A DNA stretch of 10,655 nucleotides from Labilithrix luteola (GTDB lineage Bacteria > Myxococcota_A > Polyangia > Polyangiales > Polyangiaceae): the NCBI GenBank assembly GCA_026225435.1, contig JAMFST010001028.1, forward strand, positions 1 through 10,655. The letters run 5' to 3'. A model generated the notes under the pieces. The model worked only from the letters and a program-made list of their open reading frames with translations. It was not told the DNA's origin and did not search any database. Positions 1-6,355 of this stretch are shown here, one piece after another (the first letter of the stretch is position 1; the number at the start of each line of letters is the position of its first letter). The position numbers and the translations under genes were made by a program.

Positions 1-1
1 C

Positions 2-1255
2 ATGGAGCGCGTCGTCGTCACCGGAATCGGCATGGTCACTCCGGTGGGCACCGGCACCGGGGAAACCTGGCGAGCCCTGCTCGCGGGCGAGAGCGGTATC
101 GGCCCGATCACCCTGTTCGACGCCTCGAAGTTCCGCGTCCGCTTCGCCGGTGAGGTGAAGGACTGGGACGGCACCCGCTACATCGAGCGCAAGAAGCTGA
201 AGGAGATGGACCGCTTCACCGAGTTCGCCCTCGGCGCGGCGAAGATGGCGGTCGAAGACGCCAAGCTCGAGCTGAACGACGAGGACCGGGACGAAGCCGG
301 CTGCTTCATCGGCGTCGGCCTCGGCGGACTCAGCACGCTCGAGAAGACCAAGACGACGCTGACCGAGAAGGGTCCGTCGAAGGTCAGCCCGTATGCCATC
401 CCCGGCATCATCGCCAACCTGGCCGCAGGGCAAGTCTCGATGGCCCACGGCCTGCGCGGCCCCAGCTACTGCAACACCAGCGCGTGCTCGAGCGGCGCGC
501 ACGCCCTCGGCGAGGCGGCCGAGTGGATCCGTCGCGGTCGCGCCCAGGTCATGGTCGCCGGCGGCGCCGAGGCCACCGTCACGCCGGTCGGTATCGGCGG
601 CTTCGAGGCGATGATGGCGCTCTCCAAGCGCAACGAGGATCCGACCCGCGCCAGCCGCCCGTTCGACAAGGGGCGTGACGGCTTCGTCTGCGGCGAAGGG
701 TCCGCGGTGCTCATCCTCGAGTCGCTGACGCACGCCAAGAAGCGCGGCGCGCGCATCTACGCCGAGCTCACCGGCTACGGCGCCTCGAGCGACGCCTACC
801 ACCTGACCCAGCCCGCGCCGCACCACGAGGGCGCCCAGCGCTCGATGCGCATGGCGCTGAAGGACGCGCAGATCACGCCGGACAAGGTCGACTACGTCAA
901 CGCGCACGGCACCTCGACGCCGATCGGCGACACGGCCGAGTCGGAGGCCATCGGCATCGTCTTCGGTGACCACGCGGTCCCCAAGCCGGGCCGTCACCTC
1001 TGGGTGAGCTCGACCAAGTCGATGATGGGGCACCTCCTCGGCGCGGCTGGCGCGGTCGAGAGCGCCGTCTGCGTGCTCGCCATCGCCAACGGACTGGTCC
1101 CGCCGACGATCAACCTCGAGGACCAGGATCCCGAGTGCCACCTCGACTATGTGCCCAACACGGCGCGCGAGGGGCGCATCGACCACGCGCTCAACAACTC
1201 GTTCGGCTTCGGCGGCACCAACGCGTCCTTGGTGTTCTCGCGCTGCGAGACGTGA
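2..1255 (+). CDS. fabF: Beta-ketoacyl-ACP synthase II (KAS II)
   Basis: This enzyme condenses malonyl-ACP with a growing acyl-ACP in the cytosolic type II fatty acid elongation cycle. The 417 residues match the usual FabF length. The thiolase-fold catalytic triad is visible: Cys162 in TSACSSG, His302 in NAHGTST and His344 in [12 protein letters not shown]. The family C-terminal signature [13 protein letters not shown] lies at 398-410, and the N-terminal [13 protein letters not shown] is typical. ATG at base 2 fits the family N-terminus exactly, but only one base precedes it, so its RBS and promoter lie outside the window. By family convention acpP is probably just upstream; that is inference. 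The gene ends before a hairpin with a T-run, so it may be the last gene of a fab operon. No residue is missing and the assignment is secure; FabB is less likely given the length and the [15 protein letters not shown] stretch. Confidence 0.96.
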   Translation: MERVVVTGIGMVTPVGTGTGETWRALLAGESGIGPITLFDASKFRVRFAGEVKDWDGTRYIERKKLKEMDRFTEFALGAAKMAVEDAKLELNDEDRDEAGCFIGVGLGGLSTLEKTKTTLTEKGPSKVSPYAIPGIIANLAAGQVSMAHGLRGPSYCNTSACSSGAHALGEAAEWIRRGRAQVMVAGGAEATVTPVGIGGFEAMMALSKRNEDPTRASRPFDKGRDGFVCGEGSAVLILESLTHAKKRGARIYAELTGYGASSDAYHLTQPAPHHEGAQRSMRMALKDAQITPDKVDYVNAHGTSTPIGDTAESEAIGIVFGDHAVPKPGRHLWVSSTKSMMGHLLGAAGAVESAVCVLAIANGLVPPTINLEDQDPECHLDYVPNTAREGRIDHALNNSFGFGGTNASLVFSRCET

Positions 1256-1261
1256 CACCGG

Positions 1262-1294
1262 ACCCCGGCGAGACCTGAACCTTTCCGGGGTTTT
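1262..1294 (+). terminator. Probable intrinsic terminator after fabF
   Basis: Seven paired bases (ACCCCGG at 1262-1268 with CCGGGGT at 1285-1291) enclose a 16-base loop, and the 3' arm runs into TTTTCCTT. The site starts 6 bases after the fabF stop. The loop is longer than usual and the T-run is short, so it may be a weak terminator with read-through into nrdR. Confidence 0.45.
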
Positions 1295-1309
1295 CCTTGT
1301 ACGGCTGCT

Positions 1310-1330
1310 TATGGTACGAGGCGGCCTCCC
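1310..1330 (+). promoter_or_regulatory. Possible -10 box and RBS that set the GTG start of nrdR
   Basis: TATGGT (1310-1315) resembles a -10 hexamer, but no -35 match lies at normal spacing. GAGG (1318-1321) ends 9 bases before the GTG at 1331 and can serve as a ribosome binding site. The same stretch reads GAGGCGGCCTC, a small near-perfect dyad. The RBS supports the GTG start; the promoter reading is weak. Confidence 0.3.
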
Positions 1331-1825
1331 GTGCGCTGCCCCTTCTGCGCCCATCTCGAGAGCAAGGTCACCGATTCACGGACCGGCGGCGCCGGCGACG
1401 TGACCCGTCGGCGGCGCGAGTGCGAGGAGTGCTCGCGGCGGTTCACGACCTACGAGCGTGTCGAGGAAGTGCTGCCGCTGGTGGTCAAGAAAGACGGGCG
1501 GCGCGAGTCGTTCGACCGGCAGAAGCTCCTGGCCGGTCTGCGCCGCGCCTCGGAGAAGCGGCCGGTCTCGCTGGCGCAGCTGGAAGCGCTGGTCGACGCC
1601 GTGGAACGCGAGCTGATGGACCGCGGCGAGAAGGAGCTGCCGGCGACGGACATCGGCGAGCGGGTGATGACCCACCTGCGCGGTCTCGACGACGTGACCT
1701 ACGTGCGCTTCGCCAGCGTGTACCGCTCGTTCGAGGACATCGGCGCCTTCCGCGAGGAGCTCGATCGCCTCGACGCGCAGCGCAAGTCGACGCCGCCACC
1801 CGAGCGACCGCGGCCGGAGCGATGA
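1331..1825 (+). CDS. nrdR: Transcriptional repressor NrdR (ribonucleotide reductase regulator)
   Basis: NrdR senses the ATP/dATP balance and represses ribonucleotide reductase genes by binding NrdR boxes. The 164 residues begin MRCPFC. The zinc ribbon is complete, with Cys3/Cys6 and Cys31/Cys34, and the basic stretch [19 protein letters not shown] is the family signature. An ATP-cone domain follows at about 46-136, opening with [16 protein letters not shown] and ending [16 protein letters not shown]. The C-terminal 25 residues are Pro/Arg-rich and probably disordered. The GTG start is chosen because the conserved MRCPFC begins there and GAGG lies 9 bases upstream. Its stop is separated from the ribD ATG by one base, the nrdR-ribD pairing common in bacteria. 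No NrdR box pair was recognised in the window, so its targets lie elsewhere. Confidence 0.96.
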   Translation: MRCPFCAHLESKVTDSRTGGAGDVTRRRRECEECSRRFTTYERVEEVLPLVVKKDGRRESFDRQKLLAGLRRASEKRPVSLAQLEALVDAVERELMDRGEKELPATDIGERVMTHLRGLDDVTYVRFASVYRSFEDIGAFREELDRLDAQRKSTPPPERPRPER

Positions 1826-1826
1826 C

Positions 1827-3038
1827 ATGGGCGACGTGAGCCGGAACACCCAGGACCAGGACGCTGCGCCCGCCGCCACCAGCGCGGACGGCGAAGGCGC
1901 CGCCGTGCGTGGCTCTTTTCACGAGAGTGCCGGGACATCTCCCGACGAACGCTGGATGAACGCCGCCATCAGCGACGGCCGACGCGGTCACCCGTCGCCG
2001 AACCCGCACGTCGGCGCCGCGGTGGTGAAGGACGGCGTCCTCTTGTCCGTCGCCCATCACGAGACGGCCGGGACCGATCACGCCGAGCTCGCCGCCCTGA
2101 AGGCCGCCGGCGACGCCGCGCGCGGCGCGACGCTCTACGTCACCCTCGAGCCCTGCAACCACACCGGCCGCACCCCGCCGTGCACCGACGCGATCCTCGC
2201 CGCGGGCATCTCGCGCGTGGTCTTCGGCTGCGAGGATCCCAACCCGCACGTCGAAGGCAAAGGCGCCGACAAGCTCCGCGCCGCCGGCGTCGAGGTGCAG
2301 GGGGGCGTCCTGCGTGACGAGGCGCGCGGCCTCATCGCCCCCTGGACCAAGCACGTGACCCGCGGCCTGCCGTACATCTCGCTGAAGCTGGCGCTCTCGC
2401 TCGACGGGCGCATCGCCACCCGCAGCGGCTCCTCCAAGTGGATCACCGGCGAGCAGGCGCGCGCCCGGGTCCACGCTCTGCGCGCCAAGCACGACGCGGT
2501 CGCCATCGGCATCGGCACCGCGCTGGCCGACGATCCGCGCCTGACCGTGCGCGACGCGGAGGGGACCAGCCCCGTGCGCGTCATCTTCGACACCAGCTTG
2601 CGCCTGCCGATGGCGTCGAAGCTCGTCGCCAGCGCCGCCGACGTCCCCACCTGGATCATCGCCAGCACCGACGCGTCCCCGTCGACCGAGGAGGCGCTGA
2701 CCACCCGCGGCGTCGAGGTCCTGCGCGTCCCGGCGTCGGCCGAGGGGCGCATCGAGCCGCTTCCGGCCCTGCGCATGCTCGCCGCCCGCGGCATCGTCAC
2801 CCTGATGGTCGAAGGTGGCGCCGAGCTCGCCGGCAGCCTCCTCGCCGGTCAGCTGGCCGACGAGCTGCACGCCTTCCTCGCTCCGGTCCTGCTCGGCCCG
2901 CGCGGTCGCCCCGGCGCCGTCGACTGGGCCGGCCCCAGCACCCCGGCGGAGGCGCCACGCATCGGCAACGCCCGCTGGGAGCTTTGCGGCAGCGACGCGT
3001 ACGTCCACGGGCCGCTGGTCTACCCCGAACGCGCATGA
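1827..3038 (+). CDS. ribD: Bifunctional riboflavin biosynthesis deaminase/reductase RibD
   Basis: RibD carries out two cytosolic steps of riboflavin synthesis: deamination of the pyrimidine product of GTP cyclohydrolase II, then NADPH-dependent reduction of its ribosyl side chain. The deaminase domain (about 41-180) has PNPHVGAAVV, the catalytic HAE at 85-87 and the zinc motif PCNHTGRTPPC (109-119), giving ligands His85, Cys110 and Cys119. The reductase domain (about 181-400) opens with SLKLALSLDGRIA, then SKWITGEQAR and GIGTALADDPRLTVR, and later has LMVEGGAELAGSLL. Length is 403 residues, longer than the usual 360-380 because of an Ala/Asp-rich extension of about 40 residues before the deaminase domain. 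GGAG at 1816-1819, seven bases before the ATG, supports this start, so the extension appears genuine. No ribE, ribBA or ribH follows, which is unlike many rib operons. Confidence 0.96.
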   Translation: MGDVSRNTQDQDAAPAATSADGEGAAVRGSFHESAGTSPDERWMNAAISDGRRGHPSPNPHVGAAVVKDGVLLSVAHHETAGTDHAELAALKAAGDAARGATLYVTLEPCNHTGRTPPCTDAILAAGISRVVFGCEDPNPHVEGKGADKLRAAGVEVQGGVLRDEARGLIAPWTKHVTRGLPYISLKLALSLDGRIATRSGSSKWITGEQARARVHALRAKHDAVAIGIGTALADDPRLTVRDAEGTSPVRVIFDTSLRLPMASKLVASAADVPTWIIASTDASPSTEEALTTRGVEVLRVPASAEGRIEPLPALRMLAARGIVTLMVEGGAELAGSLLAGQLADELHAFLAPVLLGPRGRPGAVDWAGPSTPAEAPRIGNARWELCGSDAYVHGPLVYPERA

Positions 3039-3106
3039 ATGCGCTGGGCCCGAGCCCGCCTGACGCTGGCGTCCCCGGCTTTCCGAGTTAACCTGAGGCA
3101 AGAGTC

Positions 3107-3622
3107 ATGATTCGCACCATCCTGCACTACCCGGACAAGCGCCTGCGCGAGAAGGGCGTGCCCATCGCCAAGATCACCCCCGAGATCGAGGCGCTCATCG
3201 ACGACATGGCCGAGACCATGTACGCGGCGCCCGGGGTGGGCCTGGCCGCGCCGCAGATCGGCGTCGCGTTGCAGCTCTTCGTCATCGACGTGGCCGAGGA
3301 GGACGAGGCGAGCGACCTGCGCGTCTTCGTGAACCCGGAGATCCTCGAGCGGCACGACAGCATCACCTGGACCGAGGGCTGCCTCAGCTTCCCCGGCGTC
3401 CAGGAGGACGTCGAGCGCGCCGCGCGGGTACGGGTGCGCGCCCAGGGGCGTGACGGCAAGTGGTTCGAGCTCGAGGCCGAGGGGCTCCTCGCGGTCGCCG
3501 TCCAGCACGAGTTCGACCACCTGCAGGGGCAGCTGATGATCGACCACCTCGGCCCGCTGAAGAAGCGTCTGGTCGATCGAAAGATGAAGCGCCGCGAAGC
3601 CGCTCACGCTTCCGCCGACTGA
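3107..3622 (+). CDS. def: Peptide deformylase
   Basis: This metalloenzyme removes the N-formyl group from the initiator methionine of nascent proteins at the ribosome exit. The 171 residues contain all three family motifs: motif 1 GVGLAAPQIG (43-52), motif 2 EGCLS (90-94) with metal ligand Cys92, and motif 3 HEFDH (134-138), which gives two His ligands and the catalytic Glu135. The N-terminal IRTILHYPDKRLREK is typical. The C-terminus is a Lys/Arg-rich helix ending KMKRREAAHASAD, the usual length for type 1B enzymes. GAGG at 3095-3098, eight bases before the ATG, is a good RBS. A TAACCT at 3089-3094 could be a -10 box, but no -35 match was found. The gene lies 68 bases after ribD and is probably read through from it. 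It converges with the FHA gene, whose stop is 23 bases away. Confidence 0.97.
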   Translation: MIRTILHYPDKRLREKGVPIAKITPEIEALIDDMAETMYAAPGVGLAAPQIGVALQLFVIDVAEEDEASDLRVFVNPEILERHDSITWTEGCLSFPGVQEDVERAARVRVRAQGRDGKWFELEAEGLLAVAVQHEFDHLQGQLMIDHLGPLKKRLVDRKMKRREAAHASAD

Positions 3623-3623
3623 A

Positions 3624-3637
3624 GTCGCGAGGGCGAC
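3624..3637. terminator. Short hairpin between convergent genes
   Basis: GTCGC (3624-3628) pairs with GCGAC (3633-3637) around the tetraloop GAGG. It fills most of the 23-base gap between the stops of def and the FHA gene. There is no T-run on either strand, so a terminator role is only a guess from its position. Confidence 0.2.
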
Positions 3638-3645
3638 CCCCCGCG

Positions 3646-5754
3646 CTACCGGCGGCGGAAGCTCGACGTGTCCAGCTTGCCGCCGCGGGCCGCGATCTCG
3701 CTGGCGATGCGGGGGGTGATGCCCGTCGCTTCGAGGCCCGCTTCGGTCATCGTGAAGAGGTCGCGCGGGGCTCCGCGGCCTTCGCTGCCGGAGAGCTCGG
3801 AGACGCGGGTGACGCGCCAGCGACCATCGGGGCCGGCCACGCCTTCGATCGCCAGATCGAACGTCTCGGCGAGGAGATCCTGCGCCGAGCCCATCGACAT
3901 CGACGGGTGGACCAGGACGAGCTGGGCGGCGGCGCGAGAGAGCCCCTGACGGAGCCCGGCCGCGACGGTGCCGGCGATGACCCCTTCGGCGCCATCGGCG
4001 ACCGCTTCCACCGTGGCGCTGGCGAGGTGCCCGACGAGGGTGCCGATCACCAGGCGGTCGCAGCCGAGGCGAGCCGCGGCGCGGATGCTCTCGGCGCCCC
4101 GAGCGCGCGTGTCCGGCAGCGGGAGCGAGACCAGGTGCGCCTGGGCGACGTTCACCTCGTCGGCGTCGTGGACCACGGCGATGCGCTCACCGGGCGAGCC
4201 AGCGGCAGCCAGCGCCGCCAGCAGACCGGAGGTCACCGCGCGCGACGAGCCGGTCACCAGCACGTTGGCATGCGCCGCGAGCACCGCCTCGAGGAGCACG
4301 GCCACCGGACGGGCGAGCGCCCCGCCGCGGACCAGGTCCTCGAGCGTCATGTCCACCCGGCGCCGCTTGCGCACCACCAGGGCATGCGCCGCGACCGCCG
4401 GCGGCGTCAGCGCGAGCATCGTCCCTCCGCGCGGAAGGCGACGCTCGATCAGCCACTCCCCTTCGCGCCAGGGCTCTCCCGACTGGTGCGCGAGACGGGC
4501 GATGACGCGGTAGAGCGCCTCCTCGCTGGTGAACGACGTGTCGGCCAGGGAAACCGAGGCCTCGCGCACGGCGAGCACCTGGTCGTGACGGACGCAGTCG
4601 ATCTCGAGGATCTCCTCGTCGTCGAGCAGCGCGCCGATGGGGCCGAGGCCGACGAGCTCGCGGACCGCATCGCGGACCAGCGTCTCGATGTCGATCCCCT
4701 CGGGAGCTTCCCCCTCGTCGCGCATCGCCGCGGCTTGCTCGCGGGCGGCACGCTCGATCTGCTGGGCGACGACGTCGTCGACCACCGGAGAGGCCTTGAG
4801 CGGACGCAGATCGACCGCGTCGGCGATGCGATCGACCAGGGTGATCGACGCGAGGCGCCGCCCGGCCTGCGCCGCGGTCTCCCGCGGAGCGATCCGCGCC
4901 GCCGGGGCGCCCGTCTGGCGACCAGCGTTGGGCGAACCCGAGGCGAACGCCGCCGGTGAGATGCTCTGCCCCCGCATCGGCGGCGGGTTCGACGGCCGCT
5001 GATCGGCGAGCGGCCCCGGCGCGCTCGAGCGGCTCTGGCTCTGGTAGGGCGGCTGCTGCACCGGCGGCGGCGGTTGCACCACCGGAGGGGGCGGCTGGAC
5101 CGGCTCGCGCGCCATGGGCTGCAGGCCGGGGCCGTTGTTCATCATGGGCGGCGCGCTGACGCGGTTGGCGGCCCGCATCTGCTCGCTGTCGTCCGGATCG
5201 CGGTCGAGCGGAAACGGCGAGCTCGGAGCCGCCGACGGCATCAAGCCGCTCGAGCGCGCACCCGGCGGATGCGTGGCCGGGCCGATGGACGCGCCACCGG
5301 GGCCAGGCATCCCGCTGATCCCGCCGCTCGGGCTCCCCGCCTTGGCCGCGATGGCCGGGCCGGGGATCACCGAGTTGCCGGTGTTGTTCCGGGCGAGGGT
5401 GCGGATCGATTCGTCGTCACTGGCGATCGAAGGGGCGATCTGGTCGAGCGCCGCCATCTGCGAGTTGCCCGTGTCCACGCGGAGCACGAAGTCGCCGATG
5501 TAGATCTTGTCGCCCTCGCGAACGATGGTCGCCTGAGCGATCTTTCGTCCGTTGACGTACGTACCGTTGGTGCTCTTCAGGTCGGTCACGATGAAGCGAC
5601 CGTCGCGGAAGAGGAGACGCGCGTGATGCTTGGAGACGTTCCCCTTGGGGAGCATCAGATCGTTGCCCTGAACGCGGCCAACGTTGATCTCGTTCTTGTC
5701 GAACGTCTCTTTGCGTTCAGCTCCGCCTTTTTCGCTGATGATGATGGAGAACAT
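3646..5754 (-). CDS. FHA domain fused to a degenerate CpaF-type (type II/IV secretion) ATPase domain
   Basis: The protein has 702 residues in three parts. Residues 1-95 form an intact FHA domain with phosphothreonine-binding signatures: GRVQGNDLML, SKHHARL and TDLKSTNGTYVNG. Residues 96-300 are a low-complexity linker rich in Pro, Gly, Ser and Gln, including PPPPVVQPPPPVQQPP at 221-236. Residues 300-670 follow CpaF/VirB11 secretion ATPases: VRELVGLGPIGALLDDEEI, a reduced N-terminal domain, RRVDMTLEDLVRGG, and a core ending VTRVSELSG. The nucleotide site is gone. Where CpaF has GGTGSGKTT, this protein has GSSRAVTSG (502-510), without the Lys. TIED reads VVHD (527-530), the Walker B region GEVRGGEA reads GTLVGHLA (571-578), and the His box reads AGTVAAG (594-600). 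Fold without catalysis is inferred, suggesting a phosphopeptide-responsive scaffold or regulator rather than a motor. No tad, pil or gsp genes lie nearby. GAGGGA (minus strand, 5766-5771) lies 11 bases before the ATG and is a slightly distant RBS. Confidence 0.9.
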   Translation of the reverse strand: MFSIIISEKGGAERKETFDKNEINVGRVQGNDLMLPKGNVSKHHARLLFRDGRFIVTDLKSTNGTYVNGRKIAQATIVREGDKIYIGDFVLRVDTGNSQMAALDQIAPSIASDDESIRTLARNNTGNSVIPGPAIAAKAGSPSGGISGMPGPGGASIGPATHPPGARSSGLMPSAAPSSPFPLDRDPDDSEQMRAANRVSAPPMMNNGPGLQPMAREPVQPPPPVVQPPPPVQQPPYQSQSRSSAPGPLADQRPSNPPPMRGQSISPAAFASGSPNAGRQTGAPAARIAPRETAAQAGRRLASITLVDRIADAVDLRPLKASPVVDDVVAQQIERAAREQAAAMRDEGEAPEGIDIETLVRDAVRELVGLGPIGALLDDEEILEIDCVRHDQVLAVREASVSLADTSFTSEEALYRVIARLAHQSGEPWREGEWLIERRLPRGGTMLALTPPAVAAHALVVRKRRRVDMTLEDLVRGGALARPVAVLLEAVLAAHANVLVTGSSRAVTSGLLAALAAAGSPGERIAVVHDADEVNVAQAHLVSLPLPDTRARGAESIRAAARLGCDRLVIGTLVGHLASATVEAVADGAEGVIAGTVAAGLRQGLSRAAAQLVLVHPSMSMGSAQDLLAETFDLAIEGVAGPDGRWRVTRVSELSGSEGRGAPRDLFTMTEAGLEATGITPRIASEIAARGGKLDTSSFRRR

Positions 5755-5785
5755 CGTCGGAGCCGTCCCTCGGGAGAGAGGCCGG

Positions 5786-5816
5786 ATTGTACGATTCTCG
5801 CACCCCGCTATGTCAA
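5786..5816 (-). promoter_or_regulatory. Sigma-70-type promoter of the FHA/pseudo-ATPase gene
   Basis: Read on the minus strand, TTGACA (5811-5816, a perfect -35) is followed by a 19-base spacer and TACAAT (5786-5791, five of six bases of the -10 consensus). Transcription would start near 5779, giving a leader of about 25 bases that includes GAGGGA. The boxes are the best in the window; the spacer is two bases longer than ideal, which usually lowers basal activity and can mean that an activator is needed. Confidence 0.55.
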
Positions 5817-5824
5817 TCTATACG

Positions 5825-5841
5825 CAGCGATTCGTTCGCTG
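5825..5841. repeat. Inverted repeat just upstream of the FHA-gene promoter
   Basis: CAGCGA (5825-5830) and TCGCTG (5836-5841) form a perfect 6-bp dyad around TTCGT. It is flanked by a second offset pair, TCTA (5817-5820) and TAGA (5842-5845). The dyad lies 8 bases upstream of the -35 box of the minus-strand promoter, a usual place for an activator site. No T-run follows, so it does not look like a terminator for the upstream small gene. Confidence 0.4.
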
Positions 5842-5867
5842 TAGAAATGGACAGCGTCAGGAGCCCC

Positions 5868-6068
5868 TCATGAACCAGACGGTTCGCCGCGACGACCCTT
5901 GACTTCGCTGGTGACCACACCGAGCAGCTCGCCGGCGAGGGAGATCACGTCCTTCTCCGCGTAGCCGCTCGAGCGAAGCTCCCGGTAGATCGTCTTCGCC
6001 AGGATGGCCAGAGCACGGGGATCGCGAGCGCCATTGGGGCCGGGGCCGGTATCGAAGGGGAGCGCCAT
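5868..6068 (-). CDS. Small helical protein of unknown function (66 aa)
   Basis: I do not recognise a named family. The product is 66 residues. After a Gly/Pro-rich start come two likely amphipathic helices: RDPRALAILAKTIYRELRSS at 15-34, and KDVISLAGELLGVVTSEVKG at 39-58. They are joined by the turn GYAE and followed by a polar tail. This regular hydrophobic spacing and the absence of Cys, transmembrane or signal sequence suggest a cytosolic helical hairpin, perhaps a protein-protein module. The ATG at 6068 is the most upstream possible start, because an in-frame TGA lies at 6078-6080. No Shine-Dalgarno is visible, so the mRNA may be leaderless. The gene is in the same orientation as the FHA gene, 113 bases before it, but that gene has its own promoter. 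Overlapping frames at 5857-6081 and 5945-6160 read as Arg-rich shadows. Reality of the gene is likely but not certain. Confidence 0.55.
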   Translation of the reverse strand: MALPFDTGPGPNGARDPRALAILAKTIYRELRSSGYAEKDVISLAGELLGVVTSEVKGRRGEPSGS

Positions 6069-6081
6069 TGCGCAGCGTCAT

Positions 6082-6097
6082 TGCGAGGCGCGTGCCA
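6082..6097 (-). promoter_or_regulatory. Candidate sigma-54 (-24/-12) promoter for the 66-aa ORF
   Basis: On the minus strand TGGCACG-N4-TCGCA matches the sigma-54 consensus TGGCACG-N4-TTGCW in all but one position, with the invariant GG and GC at the required spacing. The predicted start, near 6071, is only about 3 bases before the ATG at 6068. This would give a nearly leaderless message, consistent with the missing Shine-Dalgarno but unusual for sigma-54. Chance matches are possible in G+C-rich DNA. Confidence 0.3.
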
Positions 6098-6194
6098 GGC
6101 CATTCTCACGGCGCGCCGCGGCGTGCGCGCTTCGCCACGCGACGAAGACGCAGAATTCACGCGATCGGAGCGTGCACAATTTTTCGCATTGCGT

Positions 6195-6223
6195 CGTGGA
6201 TAGCGCGTAGCGCGCTACACACG
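6195..6223. repeat. 29-bp imperfect inverted repeat in the divergent gap
   Basis: The repeat reads CGTG-GA-TAGCGCG-TAG-CGCGCTA-CA-CACG, with 11 of 13 positions paired around a 3-base centre. It contains the perfect 12-bp palindrome GTAGCGCGCTAC (6207-6218) and a tandem TAGCGCGTAGCGCG (6201-6214). It lies between the divergent small ORF (start 6068) and the membrane-protein gene (start 6356). Nothing in the surrounding 6098-6341 stretch looks coding. An operator for a dimeric regulator or a structured RNA element are both possible. Confidence 0.5.
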
Positions 6224-6341
6224 TACCGTAGATTCACGGGTTTCTGCGCCTCACCGAGAACGATCGGCGTCAGGTCGCCACGGTCGAATCCATGAGCTCG
6301 TAGACGGATTTGAAGTGGCTTCCATGAGCCCATGTTTGCTC

Positions 6342-6347
6342 TAGGGT
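6342..6347 (+). promoter_or_regulatory. TAGGGT: possible -10 box or RBS of the membrane-protein gene
   Basis: TAGGGT lies 8 bases before the ATG at 6356. It can be read as a -10 hexamer of a nearly leaderless promoter, or its AGGG can act as a weak Shine-Dalgarno with 9-base spacing. No convincing -35 box was found at the right distance; TTGAAG at 6310-6315 is too far for this -10. Either reading favours the ATG at 6356 over the one at 6332, which would place this motif inside the coding region. Confidence 0.25.
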
Positions 6348-6355
6348 GCGCTCCG

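Noticed and set aside
1485..3101. 538-codon open frame on the minus strand opposite ribD
   Set aside because: It is the antisense shadow of nrdR/ribD in G+C-rich DNA: the translation is Gly/Arg/Ala-rich without any recognisable domain, while the plus strand encodes full NrdR and RibD.
3646..4257. Frameshift or pseudogene explanation for the missing ATPase motifs
   Set aside because: The frame stays open, CpaF-like sequence is recognisable on both sides of every altered motif in the same frame, and no compensating shift restores a Walker A in another frame.
3460..4959. 499-codon plus-strand frame overlapping def and the FHA gene
   Set aside because: The product is Arg/Ala/Asp-rich and low in hydrophobic core pattern; it lies antisense to a well-formed FHA/CpaF-like protein.
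6111..6130. GCGCGC...GCGCGC inverted repeat
   Set aside because: It is a short, pure G/C alternation expected by chance in this composition.
6332..6355. ATG at 6332 as the start of the membrane protein
   Set aside because: It would add only MFALGCAP and bury the TAGGGT/AGGG motif inside the coding region. The ATG at 6356 is preferred, though the evidence is modest.
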